From assembly GCF_000428125.1 (NCBI RefSeq), contig NZ_KE386627.1:507375-571374 (forward strand): a DNA stretch of 64,000 nt, read 5' to 3'. The translations under genes and the position numbers were made by a program. Shown piece after piece: positions 63,863-64,000 of this stretch. Position 1 is the first letter of the stretch, and every line of letters starts with the position of its first letter. Under the pieces are notes generated by a model, which was given only the letters and a program-made list of their open reading frames with translations, had not been told where the DNA came from and ran no database searches. The stretch is from Bacteroides graminisolvens DSM 19988 = JCM 15093 (GTDB lineage: Bacteria; Bacteroidota; Bacteroidia; Bacteroidales; Bacteroidaceae).

Positions 63863-64000
63863 TTATGAAGCAAGATCTGTTCTTTCAATGTAAGCAAGCA
63901 CATCTCCCTTATTCACAATACTGCCTTGCTTAGCACAAACCTCAATAATACGTCCTTTAAAGTTAGCCAGCATTTTATCATGCGTACCCCACGGGGTAGA
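63863..64000 (-). CDS. Biotin/lipoyl-attachment-domain protein, C-terminal end
   Basis: The frame enters from the right edge; only the last 45 residues are visible (STPWGTHDKMLANFKGRIIE, then VCAKQGSIVNKGDVLAYIER). The pattern FKGRIIEVCAKQGSIVNKGD and VLAYIE fits the final beta strands of a biotinyl/lipoyl carrier domain. The usual lysine motif is not within the visible fragment. It could be a biotin carboxyl carrier-like or single-domain lipoyl-like protein. Its stop lies at 63863-63865, after the shared terminator. Confidence 0.65.
   Translation of the reverse strand, partial: STPWGTHDKMLANFKGRIIEVCAKQGSIVNKGDVLAYIERTDLAS

Noticed and set aside
1..64000. tRNA, rRNA or large riboswitch
   Set aside because: Looked for conserved tRNA arms (GGTTCGAATC-like), rRNA blocks and known riboswitch cores in gaps; none seen by eye. 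A covariance-model scan would be decisive.

Overview
The window looks like chromosomal DNA of a Bacteroides or close Bacteroidales relative. The evidence is SusC/SusD pairs, Bacteroidetes-type promoter boxes (TAnnTTTG near -7, TTG/TTTG near -33), Mfa-like fimbrillin lipoproteins, and a very large polysaccharide utilization locus (PUL). No rRNA, tRNA or CRISPR array was seen, and no gene-free stretch exceeds about 300 bases.

Layout. 1-2.8 kb: the end of one PUL (SusC C-terminus and SusD) closed by a strong hairpin. 2.9-10.3 kb: a recurrent Bacteroides accessory cassette made of an HU-like protein, a small membrane/coiled-coil protein and an N-acetylmuramoyl-L-alanine amidase, with DUF4248, a Toprim/DnaB-like primase-helicase and a DUF4373 protein. 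It is interrupted by a HEPN-type gene and a DUF4143 ATPase. 10.4-18.4 kb: an AT-rich accessory island with an HTH-like protein, a DUF2806 plus AbiJ-NTD4-like gene pair (a candidate defence operon), two decayed dsrE remnants, two more DUF4143-type ATPases, a Crp/Fnr regulator and a short-chain dehydrogenase. 18.5-25.2 kb: a fimbrillin-like lipoprotein pair, one member fused to a DNA/RNA non-specific endonuclease, then an SPFH protein with an Arc-like partner, a calcineurin-type phosphoesterase and a PEGA-like lipoprotein.

25.4-60.6 kb is a minus-strand PUL of 17 genes. Its enzyme set (PL1, GH28, GH78 x3, GH142/143, GH43, CE19-like esterase, GH95, GH140, GH127, GH141 and a GH33-like domain) and their order fit rhamnogalacturonan-II (RG-II) breakdown, closely resembling the B. 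thetaiotaomicron RG-II locus as I remember it. A TIM-barrel protein, a DUF4957/DUF5123 lipoprotein, SusC and SusD form the upstream block. A hairpin then separates them from the enzyme block, whose genes are mostly 9-30 bp apart or overlap by 1-4 bp. The surface proteins would capture and import pectin fragments, the lyase and polygalacturonase cut the backbone, and the exo-enzymes strip the rare sugars of the RG-II side chains.

60.8-64 kb returns to housekeeping genes: a MATE exporter, an OmpA-family lipoprotein, a monofunctional transglycosylase and the end of a biotin/lipoyl-domain gene.

The most interesting items are the DUF2806/AbiJ-like operon abutting a broken dsrE, a four-copy GCCCCGAGCA-type repeat phased at 21, 22 and 22 bp that recurs in two unrelated intergenic regions at the same distance from a stop codon, the fimbrillin-nuclease fusion, and the STN-esterase-DUF3826 and GH78-GH33 fusions in the RG-II locus. 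Domain names are given from pattern recognition without database searches.
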